Of a DNA stretch of 64,000 nt, positions 7,954 to 15,935 are shown one piece after another (the first letter of the stretch is position 1; the number at the start of each line of letters is the position of its first letter). Source of the DNA: Clostridia bacterium (lineage in GTDB: Bacteria > Bacillota > Clostridia > Christensenellales > Aristaeellaceae); assembly GCA_017524725.1 (NCBI GenBank), contig JAFXUZ010000075.1:43133-107132 (forward strand). The letters run 5' to 3'. The translations under genes were made by a program, and so were the position numbers. Under the pieces are notes generated by a model that worked only from the letters and a program-made list of their open reading frames with translations, searched no databases and had not been told where the DNA came from.

Positions 7954-8379
7954 ATGACCTTTGGTGAAAAAGTGCGCGCAGCCAGATTGGCGGCCGGGTA
8001 CAGCCAGAGAGACGTGTCGGAGATGACGGGGCTGTCCCTGCGCACCATACAGAATTACGAAAGCGGGGAAAGGCTGCCCAAGCAGAGGGAAAGCTACACC
8101 CTGATGAGCCGGGCGCTGAACGTCCCCATCCAGACGCTTCTGGATGAAAACGCGGACTTCACCCTGGAGACCCAGGACGAGCACGTCAGCCGGGCGGCGG
8201 GGGAGGCCCGCCGACTGGTGGATGAGGTGTCGGTGCTGTACGCCGGGGGCGATCTGTGCGAGGAGGACATGGATGCGATGATGCGGGCCATCCAGGACGC
8301 CTACTGGATCGCCAAAGAGCGGGGACGCAAATTCCAGCGCCGCGTGGCGGAGACCCGGAAGGACGTGGAGAACGGATGA
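7954..8379 (+). CDS. XRE-family helix-turn-helix regulator
   Basis: The 141-residue protein has an N-terminal Cro/CI-type helix-turn-helix (FGEKVRAARLAAGYSQRDVS then GLSLRTIQNYESGERLP), followed by a charged helical tail without a known domain. ATG at 7954 follows GGGAGGGGAG. The gene overlaps the next by four bases (ATGA), so the two are coupled. XRE regulators paired with an ImmA/IrrE protease are commonly inactivated by proteolysis on stress; I infer that this one represses the perfect promoter in front of it through the TTGCG/CGCAA half-sites. Confidence 0.9.
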   Translation: MTFGEKVRAARLAAGYSQRDVSEMTGLSLRTIQNYESGERLPKQRESYTLMSRALNVPIQTLLDENADFTLETQDEHVSRAAGEARRLVDEVSVLYAGGDLCEEDMDAMMRAIQDAYWIAKERGRKFQRRVAETRKDVENG

Positions 8380-8909
8380 CTTATCCGCCTTCTGTCACCC
8401 TGGCGGCGGACGTCGCTTTAAAATGCGGCACCAGGGATCCCTTCCGCATCTGTGCGGAAGAAGGGATCACCGTGCTCCTCCGGGACGACTTCAGGCGTCA
8501 GAAAGGCGCCTTCGCGGTGGTCGCCGGGGAGCCGTTCATCTTTATCAGCGGCGGATTGTCCGAAGAGATGCAGCGCATCGTCTGCGCCCACGAGCTGGGG
8601 CATGCCCTTCTGCACCGGCGGGAAGGCAGCGACATCTTCCTGGAGTTCGAACTTTTTGACATGAACGACCGGCGGGAATACGAAGCCAACGTGTTCGCCG
8701 CGGAGCTCCTGCTGGACGGGGACGAGATATGGAGCCTGGCCCGGGAAGGCAGGGACGCGGTGCAGATCGCCCGGTGCATGGGCACCAACGTCAACCTGGT
8801 TTTGCTCAAGCTCAGCCAGATGAACCGGCGCGGCTGCGGCTTTCACCTGCCCAGGCCCGTCGGCAGCCGATTTCTTGGCAGCATCGGGGACGACGCCGGG
8901 ACCATTTGA
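8376..8909 (+). CDS. ImmA/IrrE family metallo-endopeptidase
   Basis: The 177-residue product has the zinc-protease signature CAHELGHALLH near residue 72 and the downstream glutamate in RREYEANVFAAELL, the two conserved parts of the ImmA/IrrE family (DUF955). In ICEBs1, ImmA cleaves the XRE repressor ImmR to derepress the element. Here the partner regulator is directly upstream and overlaps by four bases, so cleavage of that protein is the simplest inference. No integrase, phage or conjugation genes are nearby, so this looks like a stand-alone stress switch or the remains of an element. Confidence 0.9.
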   Translation: MTYPPSVTLAADVALKCGTRDPFRICAEEGITVLLRDDFRRQKGAFAVVAGEPFIFISGGLSEEMQRIVCAHELGHALLHRREGSDIFLEFELFDMNDRREYEANVFAAELLLDGDEIWSLAREGRDAVQIARCMGTNVNLVLLKLSQMNRRGCGFHLPRPVGSRFLGSIGDDAGTI

Positions 8910-8913
8910 AAAA

Positions 8914-8986
8914 GAGCGGAGAGTGAAGAGTGAAGAGTGGAGAGTGAAGAGTGGAGAGTGAAGTTTTGGAATGGTCCGGAAAATAC
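8914..8986 (+). repeat. GAGTGAAGAGTG tandem repeat with conserved tail, copy 2
   Basis: Several units of GAGAGTGAAGAGTG are followed by GTTTTGGAATGGTCCGG, closely matching the tail of copy 1 (GTTTTGGAACGGATCGG). It lies between the immA gene and the rplU promoter. Two copies about 2.4 kb apart with the same tail suggest a dispersed repeat family rather than simple-sequence slippage. Confidence 0.75.
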
Positions 8987-8993
8987 AAAATGC

Positions 8994-9022
8994 TTGACAA
9001 GGCGGTTGTTTTCGTGTAATAT
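8994..9022 (+). promoter_or_regulatory. Promoter of the rplU-prp-rpmA operon
   Basis: TTGACA (8994-8999) and TAATAT (9017-9022) are separated by 17 bases and lie about 120 bases before the rplU start. Confidence 0.75.
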
Positions 9023-9027
9023 CTTTC

Positions 9028-9128
9028 GGTAAGCCGCTCGGGAGGGGCTCCTTAACGCGCTTTGCGCGGCCTCATGGCAGGATTGCCATCCTTTGCCTCC
9101 AAGCAAGTCCCGGCGAGTAAATTTTCAG
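9028..9128 (+). promoter_or_regulatory. Structured 5' leader, probable L21 leader RNA
   Basis: The transcript between promoter and rplU folds into several short hairpins, for example GCGCTTTGCGC and ATGGCAGGATTGCCAT. Bacillota rplU operons usually carry an L21 leader at this position, thought to mediate autoregulation by L21. Assignment to that family rests on position and structure; I did not match a consensus. Confidence 0.6.
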
Positions 9129-9140
9129 GAGGTGCTGCCC

Positions 9141-9446
9141 ATGTATGCGATCATCGCGACCGGCGGCAAACAGTACAAGGTATCCGAAGGCGATACCATC
9201 TATGTCGAGAAGCTCGAAGCGCCCGTAGGAGAAGTCGTTACCTTCCCCGTCCTGATGCTCTCCGGAGAGACCATCGCGGTGGGCGATCCCACCATCGAAG
9301 GCGCCTGCGTCACGGGCAAGATCCTTCAGCACGGCCGCGGAGAAAAGATCCGCATCCTCAAGTACAAGAGCAAGAAGAACTATCGCCGCAAGGCCGGACA
9401 TCGTCAGCCCTTCACCAAGGTGGAGATCACCGGAGTGAACGCGTAA
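9141..9446 (+). CDS. rplU: 50S ribosomal protein L21
   Basis: This 101-residue protein opens [18 protein letters not shown] and contains [20 protein letters not shown] and the basic [16 protein letters not shown] tail of bL21. ATG at 9141 follows AGGAGG. It binds 23S rRNA in the large subunit. Its position ahead of prp and rpmA is the conserved Bacillota order; prp follows after one base. Confidence 0.97.
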   Translation: MYAIIATGGKQYKVSEGDTIYVEKLEAPVGEVVTFPVLMLSGETIAVGDPTIEGACVTGKILQHGRGEKIRILKYKSKKNYRRKAGHRQPFTKVEITGVNA

Positions 9447-9447
9447 C

Positions 9448-9774
9448 ATGATCCGCGCTGAGCTGTTGAAAGACGGCAGGGGCGGGTATGTGGGATTCAA
9501 TGTGGAAGGCCATGCCGGATGGGCCGATGAGGGCAGCGACATCGTATGCGCCGCGGTATCCATACTGACCTGCGCCTGCGCCAACGCTTTGGAAAGCGTG
9601 TGCGGCCTGCGTCCTGAGACCAGGGCGCGCAAGGGAAGCATGCATGTGCGCATCCCGGGGGAGGCCGGCCATGACGCCCAGGTGGTCCTGGGCGTGCTGA
9701 GGCAGGGCCTCGGTGACCTTCAGGAACAGTATCCCGACTTTATTGCATTCGACGAAATAAAACTGGAGGAATGA
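9448..9774 (+). CDS. prp: Ribosomal-processing cysteine protease Prp
   Basis: The protein is 108 residues. It has the Prp signature GHAGWADEGSDIVCAAVS, with catalytic His22 and Cys34. Prp removes the short N-terminal extension of L27, a step essential in bacteria whose L27 carries that extension. The L27 encoded next does carry it (MLKLDLQLF before AHKKG), so enzyme and substrate are adjacent. The start lies one base after the rplU stop. Confidence 0.95.
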   Translation: MIRAELLKDGRGGYVGFNVEGHAGWADEGSDIVCAAVSILTCACANALESVCGLRPETRARKGSMHVRIPGEAGHDAQVVLGVLRQGLGDLQEQYPDFIAFDEIKLEE

Positions 9775-9777
9775 GTC

Positions 9778-10059
9778 ATGTTGAAGCTTGATCTGCAGCT
9801 TTTCGCCCATAAAAAAGGTATGGGCTCCACCCGCAACGGCCGGGACAGCGAATCCAAACGCCTCGGACCCAAGCGTGCCGACGGACAGTTCGTTCTGGCG
9901 GGCAATATCCTGATGCGCCAGCGCGGCACCAAATTCACCCCCGGCCTGAACGTGGGCATCGGCAAGGACGATACCCTGTTTGCCAAGGCTGACGGCATCA
10001 TGCGCTTCGAGCGCGTGGGCAAGACCGGCAAGCAGATCTCCGTTCATCCCGCGGAATGA
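9778..10059 (+). CDS. rpmA: 50S ribosomal protein L27, Prp-cleaved form
   Basis: This 93-residue bL27 begins [20 protein letters not shown]. The first nine residues are the removable extension, and cleavage after Phe9 would expose AHKKG, the N-terminus that reaches the peptidyl-transferase centre. The body ([30 protein letters not shown]) is standard. GGAGGA precedes the ATG, overlapping the end of prp. Confidence 0.97.
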   Translation: MLKLDLQLFAHKKGMGSTRNGRDSESKRLGPKRADGQFVLAGNILMRQRGTKFTPGLNVGIGKDDTLFAKADGIMRFERVGKTGKQISVHPAE

Positions 10060-10089
10060 TCGGCGAATAAGCGCACAAAGGTAAACGGA

Positions 10090-10176
10090 CAGCGGCGTTC
10101 CCATAAAGGAGCGCCGCTGCCTTTGTATGCCGGGGATGCCGGCGCACTCAGGAGTGCCTGCGCATCCCCGTTTTTT
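10090..10176 (+). terminator. Two terminator hairpins after rpmA
   Basis: CAGCGGCG/CGCCGCTG (10090-10119) has only a weak T tail. It is followed by CGGGGATGC/GCATCCCCG (10131-10170) with an inner GCACTC/GAGTGC stem and a TTTTTTATTT tail. The second is the stronger. Confidence 0.8.
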
Positions 10177-10208
10177 ATTTGCTTATTCCCACTGCCCGGG
10201 ATAAGGGT

Positions 10209-11921
10209 TCATTCCTCTTTCGGCAGCACTTCCTGCGCGGAGGCGCCGGACGCGGCGCGGCTGATTAGGAGCGTCAGGGTTTCCATGTCCAGGACCACCC
10301 GGTCTTCCCTTTTCCCCAGGGAGGGAACGGGCTCGGCAGGTTCGGCGGTCAGTTCGGCCCGGAGGGCTTCCCTCCCGGACACATCGGTGATCACGCCGCG
10401 CAGGATGCAGGGATCATCTGCGCCGGGCAGCGTCACGTCCGCACGGGCGGTCGCCGGTTCTTTGGAGGAGGACCATTCCGTTCGGGTGATCAAAAAGGCC
10501 AGGTGATCCGGGGACGGATATTCCGCACGGCAGAGGAATTCCTGCGTGCTGTCACGGTAAAGCAGTTTTTCACCGTCCCAGACCAGCTCCGTATAATTGC
10601 CCCGGCCGTGTTCCACGGCGCAGAAACGGCCGTAGGACAGTTTCTTCCCTTCGTCCAGGTCCAGGCGCAGGGTGGCCGTGCTGTCCGCCGTGTCCGCACG
10701 CAGGTCCATGCCGGCTTCGCTGAAGGACAGGCGCAGGGCGGTGATATCGCCCCGCCTGTCCTGATGGCTAAAGCGGAGGGCAGCGCTTTGCCTGCCGGCG
10801 GTCAGGCCGAAGTCGACCGTTTCCAAGATACGTCCCCTGTCGCTCAGCTTCAGGGTGCCGTCATAGGCCCTCAGGTATTCCCGGCTGCCGACGTTTTCGG
10901 TCTCGGTCATGTTAAGGACGATCTTCGACGCTTCGCCGCCGTTACCTGTGACGGTCAGGGCGCCGTCCACCGTCCAGGTCTGGGCCCGTATGGCGACACT
11001 GCCCAGATAGGAGGAAAGGGATTTGGTCAGGTACGCTTCCATACGGCTCACGTTCCCCATCAGGCTTCCATAGGCGGAGGCGGAAAACCCGTAAGCCCCG
11101 TAGGCCGAGCCCGGCAGCAGACGGGCATCGAAGAAAAGCTGCTCATCCTTTACATTCAGGGTCCCGGATGCGATGAACAGGGTGCCGGAGGGCTGAAGGG
11201 TGATGTCCAGGGTCAGGAAGGCGTCCGGTGCGCCGGCGAGAAGTCCCCGGCGCGCCCGGTCCCATTCCCTTTGGAGCGCGTCGGCGTCCGGGATCTCCGG
11301 CATGCCGGCGGCTTTAAGGAACGGCTTCAGGTCCCCAAGAAGCGACGAGACCGTCTGCGTGTCCGCAAGGATCCCGTCGGCCAGGGCGACCAGGGCATCC
11401 ATTGCCTGCCGCGCGTCGCCGCTGATATGGATCCGGACGGCGGAAGGGGAGAGGTCGGATATCGAAACCATCGGGGAAAGCAGGCTCCAGGCTTTCATGG
11501 CCCATAATGAAATCGGCTCCCGGTATTTGGCAATGAGCGCGTCCAGCCCCCGGGCGGCGGGAGCGGCATAACCCTGCGCCAGGGCGGTGAACAGGCTGAA
11601 GGGAACCTCCACGACCTGCCCCCCGTACAGGATCCACAGGGCTTCCTGTCCCGCTTCCAGGGCGGCGGCAGTTGTTCCGCCGGCATCCGCTTCCAGGCGT
11701 AAACCGTTTTCTGTCGGCAGGAGCCGGAGCGTAACGCTGTCGGGCGGAACGGTCAGGGCCAGGGACAGCGCCTGGGAAGCGGGATCGCAGCTTTCCAGGG
11801 CGCCGGCCAGGCGGGACAGGAACAGGGGACGGTTGTCCCGCTGGGGCGTGCTTTCCTCCGCCAGGGCGGGCATCAGGCACAGCGCCAGGCAGACGGCAAG
11901 GGCCAGGATCCTTTTCAACAT
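10209..11921 (-). CDS. Secreted protein of unknown family, 570 residues
   Basis: The protein starts MLKRILALAVCLALCLMPALAEES, a clear Sec signal peptide with a likely cut after ALA. I do not recognise a family. The mature part is rich in short beta-strand-like segments (alternating hydrophobic and charged residues, many TLRLDL, ALRLSF and LFIASGTLNVKD types), which suggests a long beta-sheet structure such as seen in lipid-binding or envelope proteins. No lipobox cysteine, sorting signal or C-terminal anchor is visible. ATG at 11921 has AAGGAGG nine bases upstream and a matching promoter further up; upstream in-frame codons cross that promoter. Confidence 0.7.
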   Translation of the reverse strand: MLKRILALAVCLALCLMPALAEESTPQRDNRPLFLSRLAGALESCDPASQALSLALTVPPDSVTLRLLPTENGLRLEADAGGTTAAALEAGQEALWILYGGQVVEVPFSLFTALAQGYAAPAARGLDALIAKYREPISLWAMKAWSLLSPMVSISDLSPSAVRIHISGDARQAMDALVALADGILADTQTVSSLLGDLKPFLKAAGMPEIPDADALQREWDRARRGLLAGAPDAFLTLDITLQPSGTLFIASGTLNVKDEQLFFDARLLPGSAYGAYGFSASAYGSLMGNVSRMEAYLTKSLSSYLGSVAIRAQTWTVDGALTVTGNGGEASKIVLNMTETENVGSREYLRAYDGTLKLSDRGRILETVDFGLTAGRQSAALRFSHQDRRGDITALRLSFSEAGMDLRADTADSTATLRLDLDEGKKLSYGRFCAVEHGRGNYTELVWDGEKLLYRDSTQEFLCRAEYPSPDHLAFLITRTEWSSSKEPATARADVTLPGADDPCILRGVITDVSGREALRAELTAEPAEPVPSLGKREDRVVLDMETLTLLISRAASGASAQEVLPKEE

Positions 11922-11999
11922 ATTCGATTGCCTCCTTACGTGTTCTGTCGGGGGTATGGTGTTTCCGGCGATGCAAAAAACGGCCTTGCTTATGGTCCT

Positions 12000-12028
12000 A
12001 CTATAAAACAACCGGAGCAAAAGGTCAA
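12000..12028 (-). promoter_or_regulatory. Promoter of the secreted 570-residue protein
   Basis: On the minus strand TTGACC (12023-12028) and TATAGT (12000-12005) have a 17-base spacer. The start would be about 75 bases before the ATG. Confidence 0.65.
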
Positions 12029-12195
12029 TCCTGTCCGGAAATAAGGCGCGAATTACAGCCGGAGCGCCCGGAACTGTCAATTAAAGAAAATTAACTGTTA
12101 CTGAGCAATAAACAATGAAATCTGTATTATAATAATACATGGATGGATCGTTCGCATGAGCCATCTCCCGGAATATGGGGCAGAGGAGCGTGAAA

Positions 12196-14718
12196 ATGGA
12201 TACAAAAAGGGAAAAAATAACAGAAAATGAAACGCACTTAAGGAAAAGGACCGGGAAAACGGCCGCGGTTATCCTGGCATGCGTTTTTCTGGTTTTGTTT
12301 ATTTCCGGCGCCCTCGCCGCGGACGGCGATCCGGTGGAGACCATTGCCAACCCGGCAAATACCACCATTGATGTTTTTGACTTCTGGGTCTACGACAACA
12401 GGGGGACAAGCGCAAAAACTTTTTTCACTACCGGCATCAACCTGGATCATACGCTTTATTTTTCATCGAACCGGACTGCGGAACTCTGGAACAAATATAC
12501 CGGTGAGGGAAAAGGCTGCTTCCAGGGCATCGTACAGCGTCGGCTTGGCGAGGACGGGTATCCAATCCTGGCGGTGGGGGACCAGGAGGACCCGGAAAGC
12601 CTGGCCTTCCTTTTTGACGCAAGTGAATTCGATGACAACGGCAAGCCGGCCAAACGGAGCTATATGGGAGCCAACTACCTGCTTACGGTGGACGAAAACG
12701 GATATTATGCGTTTGATTCCGCTGTCCATAAAGCCATTCTGGATAAAAATACCCATTATTTTGACGTAACGGAACAGTCGGAAGGAGGGTTCTGGCCCCT
12801 GTCCCAAACAGAGAATGACAAGTATTTTTTCGGAGTGCACCTAAAATCGGAGTTTTCCATTCCCGCGGACAGGAAGGTGCTGAACCCGGCGGGGGAGTAT
12901 CAGGACATGGTGTATGAATTCCGCGGTGACGATGACGTATGGATGTTTATCGACGGGGTGCTGGTAGGCGACGTGGGCGGGATCCATAATGCCCACGCCC
13001 TGACAGTCAACTTCGCTACCGGCAAGGTATGCATCTGGAACGCGAAGAAGCCGGGATACCGTGCATCTACGTATATCGAGACCACGATCTATGAAATGTT
13101 CAGGGAAGCCCTGGGCGAGGAAGCGGCCCAGAGGGATTTCCAGTGGAAGGAGGAGCCTGACGGCACCTATAAAACTTTGGCGGGGGGCACATACCACACC
13201 ATGGACTTTTTCTACCTGGAACGCGGCGCCGGCAATTCCAACATGGAAGTCCATTACAACATGATCAGTACTTACGACTTTACCGGGCACAAGACGCTAA
13301 GGAACGCAGACCCGTCGGTCACCACGGTGCTGCAGCGGGATCAGTTCAAATACAGGCTGACCGGCTTTCCCATCGAGATCGATCAGGACGGCCTAAAGTG
13401 GCTGGAGGCCGTGATGCCTGTCACGCAGCCGGATATGAACGTGACCTGGATGCCGGATTACGGACTTTATCCACTGACCCTGGAGAACCAGAAACAGGCG
13501 CAAAGGGGAAACACTCCGAAGACCCTGCTGGTCGGCAACTCCGCCGACGGCAATATCAACTTCGGCAGCCTGGAACTGCGCAGCGGCGAGGACAGCCACG
13601 ACACGGTGATGGAACTGTATATGGACAGGACTTTCCGGTATATCTATGAGGAACTGCCCCCGGACGGTGCAGACCTGAATGCGGACGGCAAAAGCTATAC
13701 CTGGAAAGGAAAAACGGTTTACCCCAATGAGGACGGAAGCTACACCTTCGACGGGGTCGCTTATGACCTGACGAAATACTATTTTGAGGGTAAAGTCACC
13801 CCGGAGGGCTGGGTCAAGCACTTTTACAAGGACGATGAGTACACCGTGCCCCTGGATATCGGGTTCGTCAACTATGAAAACCGGTCGCTGGAGACGACCC
13901 TGACCGTCTCGAAACAGGTGGTCGGCAGCCAGGGCGACAGGAATCAGAAATTCAACTATACTCTGACCGTTCCGGAAAAGGCGGGGGAGACGCTGTATTA
14001 CACTAAAAACGGCAGGCAGCCACGCTCCTCGGCGAAAGTCGGGAAAAACGGGACGTTTTCCTTTACTCTGAAGCACGGCGAATCCATCGAGTTCTACGGG
14101 ATCCGGGAAACGTATACGGTGGCCGAGACCGGGTACGGCGATTACCGTGTCTGTTATCAGTTGGATGGCGGTGAAGAGGTACAGGAAAGCGTGTGCAGCC
14201 GTCCTTTTGACCTGACAGACCTTGCCGAAACGGTGGTATTCACCAATATCCTGTCAAGGGACGAGGTAGAGATAAGCGGAAACAAGATCCTTCTGGGCAG
14301 GGATATGACGGAGGATAAATTCACCTTCATCCTGACGCAGGCGGACGCAGAAGGAAAAGCGCTGCCGGAGGGGATCGTTCTGACCGCTTCGGTCGGCGCC
14401 GGAGCCGAACACGAGTCCGTTCCCTTCACCTTCAGCCCGATCGCCTATACCTATTCGGATTATGCCGGCGCCGAATACCGCGACGCGGACGGGAACGCGA
14501 TCTTCTATTATATCGCCGGGGAAGTTATCCCGCCTGACGCGGCGGATCATTTCAAGGAAGGTATCCTGTACAGCCGGGAAAAGTTCCTGGTGCGGGTGAC
14601 GCTGCGATATAACGAAGAGGACAAATCGCTGTCCGCAAGATGGACGGTGTACCCGTATGACGGAAACGGTATTCCCGAAAATCTGAAGCCTGCGGGCACA
14701 CCTGCCGGAGGCGGATGA
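12196..14718 (+). CDS. Fibro-slime domain surface protein with pilin-like linker domains
   Basis: The product is about 840 residues. After a basic N-terminus it has one hydrophobic span (AAVILACVFLVLFISGALA), probably a signal peptide. Residues about 40-310 include the fibro-slime/PA14-like core FRGDDDVWMFIDGVLVGDVG with GGIHNAH. Around residue 570 a Cna-like module begins TLTVSKQVVGSQGDRNQKFN, and the last about 150 residues match a streptococcal pilin isopeptide-type domain (GNKILLGRDMTEDKFTFILT). Such proteins are surface adhesins. Unusually, there is no LPXTG motif or C-terminal membrane span: the chain ends after AGTPAGGG and a terminator follows. ATG at 12196 has GAGGAG seven bases upstream, better than the in-frame ATG at 12175. 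A TATAAT at 12128-12133 may be the -10. Confidence 0.8.
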   Translation: MDTKREKITENETHLRKRTGKTAAVILACVFLVLFISGALAADGDPVETIANPANTTIDVFDFWVYDNRGTSAKTFFTTGINLDHTLYFSSNRTAELWNKYTGEGKGCFQGIVQRRLGEDGYPILAVGDQEDPESLAFLFDASEFDDNGKPAKRSYMGANYLLTVDENGYYAFDSAVHKAILDKNTHYFDVTEQSEGGFWPLSQTENDKYFFGVHLKSEFSIPADRKVLNPAGEYQDMVYEFRGDDDVWMFIDGVLVGDVGGIHNAHALTVNFATGKVCIWNAKKPGYRASTYIETTIYEMFREALGEEAAQRDFQWKEEPDGTYKTLAGGTYHTMDFFYLERGAGNSNMEVHYNMISTYDFTGHKTLRNADPSVTTVLQRDQFKYRLTGFPIEIDQDGLKWLEAVMPVTQPDMNVTWMPDYGLYPLTLENQKQAQRGNTPKTLLVGNSADGNINFGSLELRSGEDSHDTVMELYMDRTFRYIYEELPPDGADLNADGKSYTWKGKTVYPNEDGSYTFDGVAYDLTKYYFEGKVTPEGWVKHFYKDDEYTVPLDIGFVNYENRSLETTLTVSKQVVGSQGDRNQKFNYTLTVPEKAGETLYYTKNGRQPRSSAKVGKNGTFSFTLKHGESIEFYGIRETYTVAETGYGDYRVCYQLDGGEEVQESVCSRPFDLTDLAETVVFTNILSRDEVEISGNKILLGRDMTEDKFTFILTQADAEGKALPEGIVLTASVGAGAEHESVPFTFSPIAYTYSDYAGAEYRDADGNAIFYYIAGEVIPPDAADHFKEGILYSREKFLVRVTLRYNEEDKSLSARWTVYPYDGNGIPENLKPAGTPAGGG

Positions 14719-14747
14719 AGTACGGGACCGGGAAGTACGGACAAAGG

Positions 14748-14775
14748 CCCGGGCGCATGAGGCGCCCGGGTTTTT
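14748..14775 (+). terminator. Terminator after the fibro-slime gene
   Basis: CCCGGGCGC and GCGCCCGGG form a GC-rich stem with a 5-base loop, followed by TTTTT. Confidence 0.85.
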
Positions 14776-14954
14776 CGGCGCGCCGGGCATAGGACCGGTC
14801 CAGGCATGTGAAAGCTCCGCCGCGGAAGGCTTCCGTCAGGATAAAAAACGTGAGAAAAACGTGAGAAAAAAGACGAAATCGGCTTTCCATACCTTTCGGA
14901 ACGTTTGCTTTTTATGTATAATATACAAAGGAATACGATTGAAGGAGTGACAAT

Positions 14955-15929
14955 ATGATCAAACAGCGCACGCCCCTGGTGACCCATATCTTTACGGCTG
15001 ATCCTTCGGCCCACGTGTTCAACGGGAAGATATATATCTATCCCTCCCACGATATTCCCCATGAAGGCGAAGACAACGACGACGGCGACGAATACCGCAT
15101 GGAGGACTACCACGTCCTGTCCATGGACGCGACCGACGCGCCGTGCGTGGACCACGGCTGCGCCCTGCATATGAAGGACGTGCCCTGGGTGCTCAAACAG
15201 ATGTGGGCGCCGGACGCCGCCTGCAAGGACGGAAAATATTACCTGTATTTCCCGGCCCGGGACAGGGAAGGGATCTTCAGGATCGGCGTTGCGGTATCCG
15301 ACGATCCTGCCGGGCCCTTCGTTCCCGAAAAGGAGCCGATCCCGGGAAGCTGGAGCATCGATCCCGCCGTATTCTGCGACGACGACGGAAGAGCGTATAT
15401 GGTTTACGGCGGACTGTGGGGCGGCCAGCTCGAAATGTGGCAGTCCGGCTCATTCGACCCGGACGCCCGCCGTCCCGAAGGGAACGACCCGGCCATTGGG
15501 CCGATGTTCGCGGAACTGGACAGCGATATGAAGCATTTCAGGACCGCGCCGAAGCACCTTGTGATCCTGGACGAAAACGGCATTCCCCTGCGGGCGGGGG
15601 ATGAGGACCGCCGCTATTTTGAAGGCCCGTGGATGCATAAATTCAACGGCAAGTATTACCTGTCCTACTCCACCGGCACCACCCATTACCTGGTGTACGC
15701 CGAGGGAAGCCGTCCGGACGGTCCTTTCACCTACAGGGGGAGGATCATGGAACCCGTCATCGGCTGGACCACCCACCATTCCATCGTGGAGTTCGGGGGC
15801 AAATGGTACCTGCTCTATCATGACTGCGAGCTTTCCGGCGGCGTCAATCACCGCCGCACGGTCAAGTATACCGAACTTACGATCCATGAGGATGGGACCA
15901 TCGACACTATCCGGCCTTACGAGAGGTGA
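14955..15929 (+). CDS. GH43 family glycosidase (intracellular)
   Basis: The 324-residue protein is a single five-bladed GH43 catalytic domain. The catalytic base is Asp16 in FTADPSAHVF, the pKa-modulating Asp is in WSIDPAVFCDD, and the acid Glu is in RRYFEGPWMHKF. The usual activities are beta-xylosidase or alpha-arabinofuranosidase. No signal peptide is present, so it probably works on imported oligosaccharides. ATG at 14955 follows GAAGGAG. TATAAT at 14917-14922 may be the -10. It starts an operon with a second GH43 seven bases downstream and then a GPH transporter. Confidence 0.9.
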   Translation: MIKQRTPLVTHIFTADPSAHVFNGKIYIYPSHDIPHEGEDNDDGDEYRMEDYHVLSMDATDAPCVDHGCALHMKDVPWVLKQMWAPDAACKDGKYYLYFPARDREGIFRIGVAVSDDPAGPFVPEKEPIPGSWSIDPAVFCDDDGRAYMVYGGLWGGQLEMWQSGSFDPDARRPEGNDPAIGPMFAELDSDMKHFRTAPKHLVILDENGIPLRAGDEDRRYFEGPWMHKFNGKYYLSYSTGTTHYLVYAEGSRPDGPFTYRGRIMEPVIGWTTHHSIVEFGGKWYLLYHDCELSGGVNHRRTVKYTELTIHEDGTIDTIRPYER

Positions 15930-15935
15930 TGAGGG

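Noticed and set aside
7868..8909. XRE/ImmA pair as part of a prophage or conjugative element
   Set aside because: Both sides are housekeeping genes, and no integrase, relaxase, capsid or attachment repeats were found.
6528..8986. GAGTGAAGAGTG repeats as a CRISPR array
   Set aside because: Units are 7 bases in direct tandem with no spacers, and no cas genes are present.
14718..14780. Frameshifted LPXTG tail of the fibro-slime protein
   Set aside because: No frame after the stop encodes a sorting motif or span, and a terminator begins 30 bases on.
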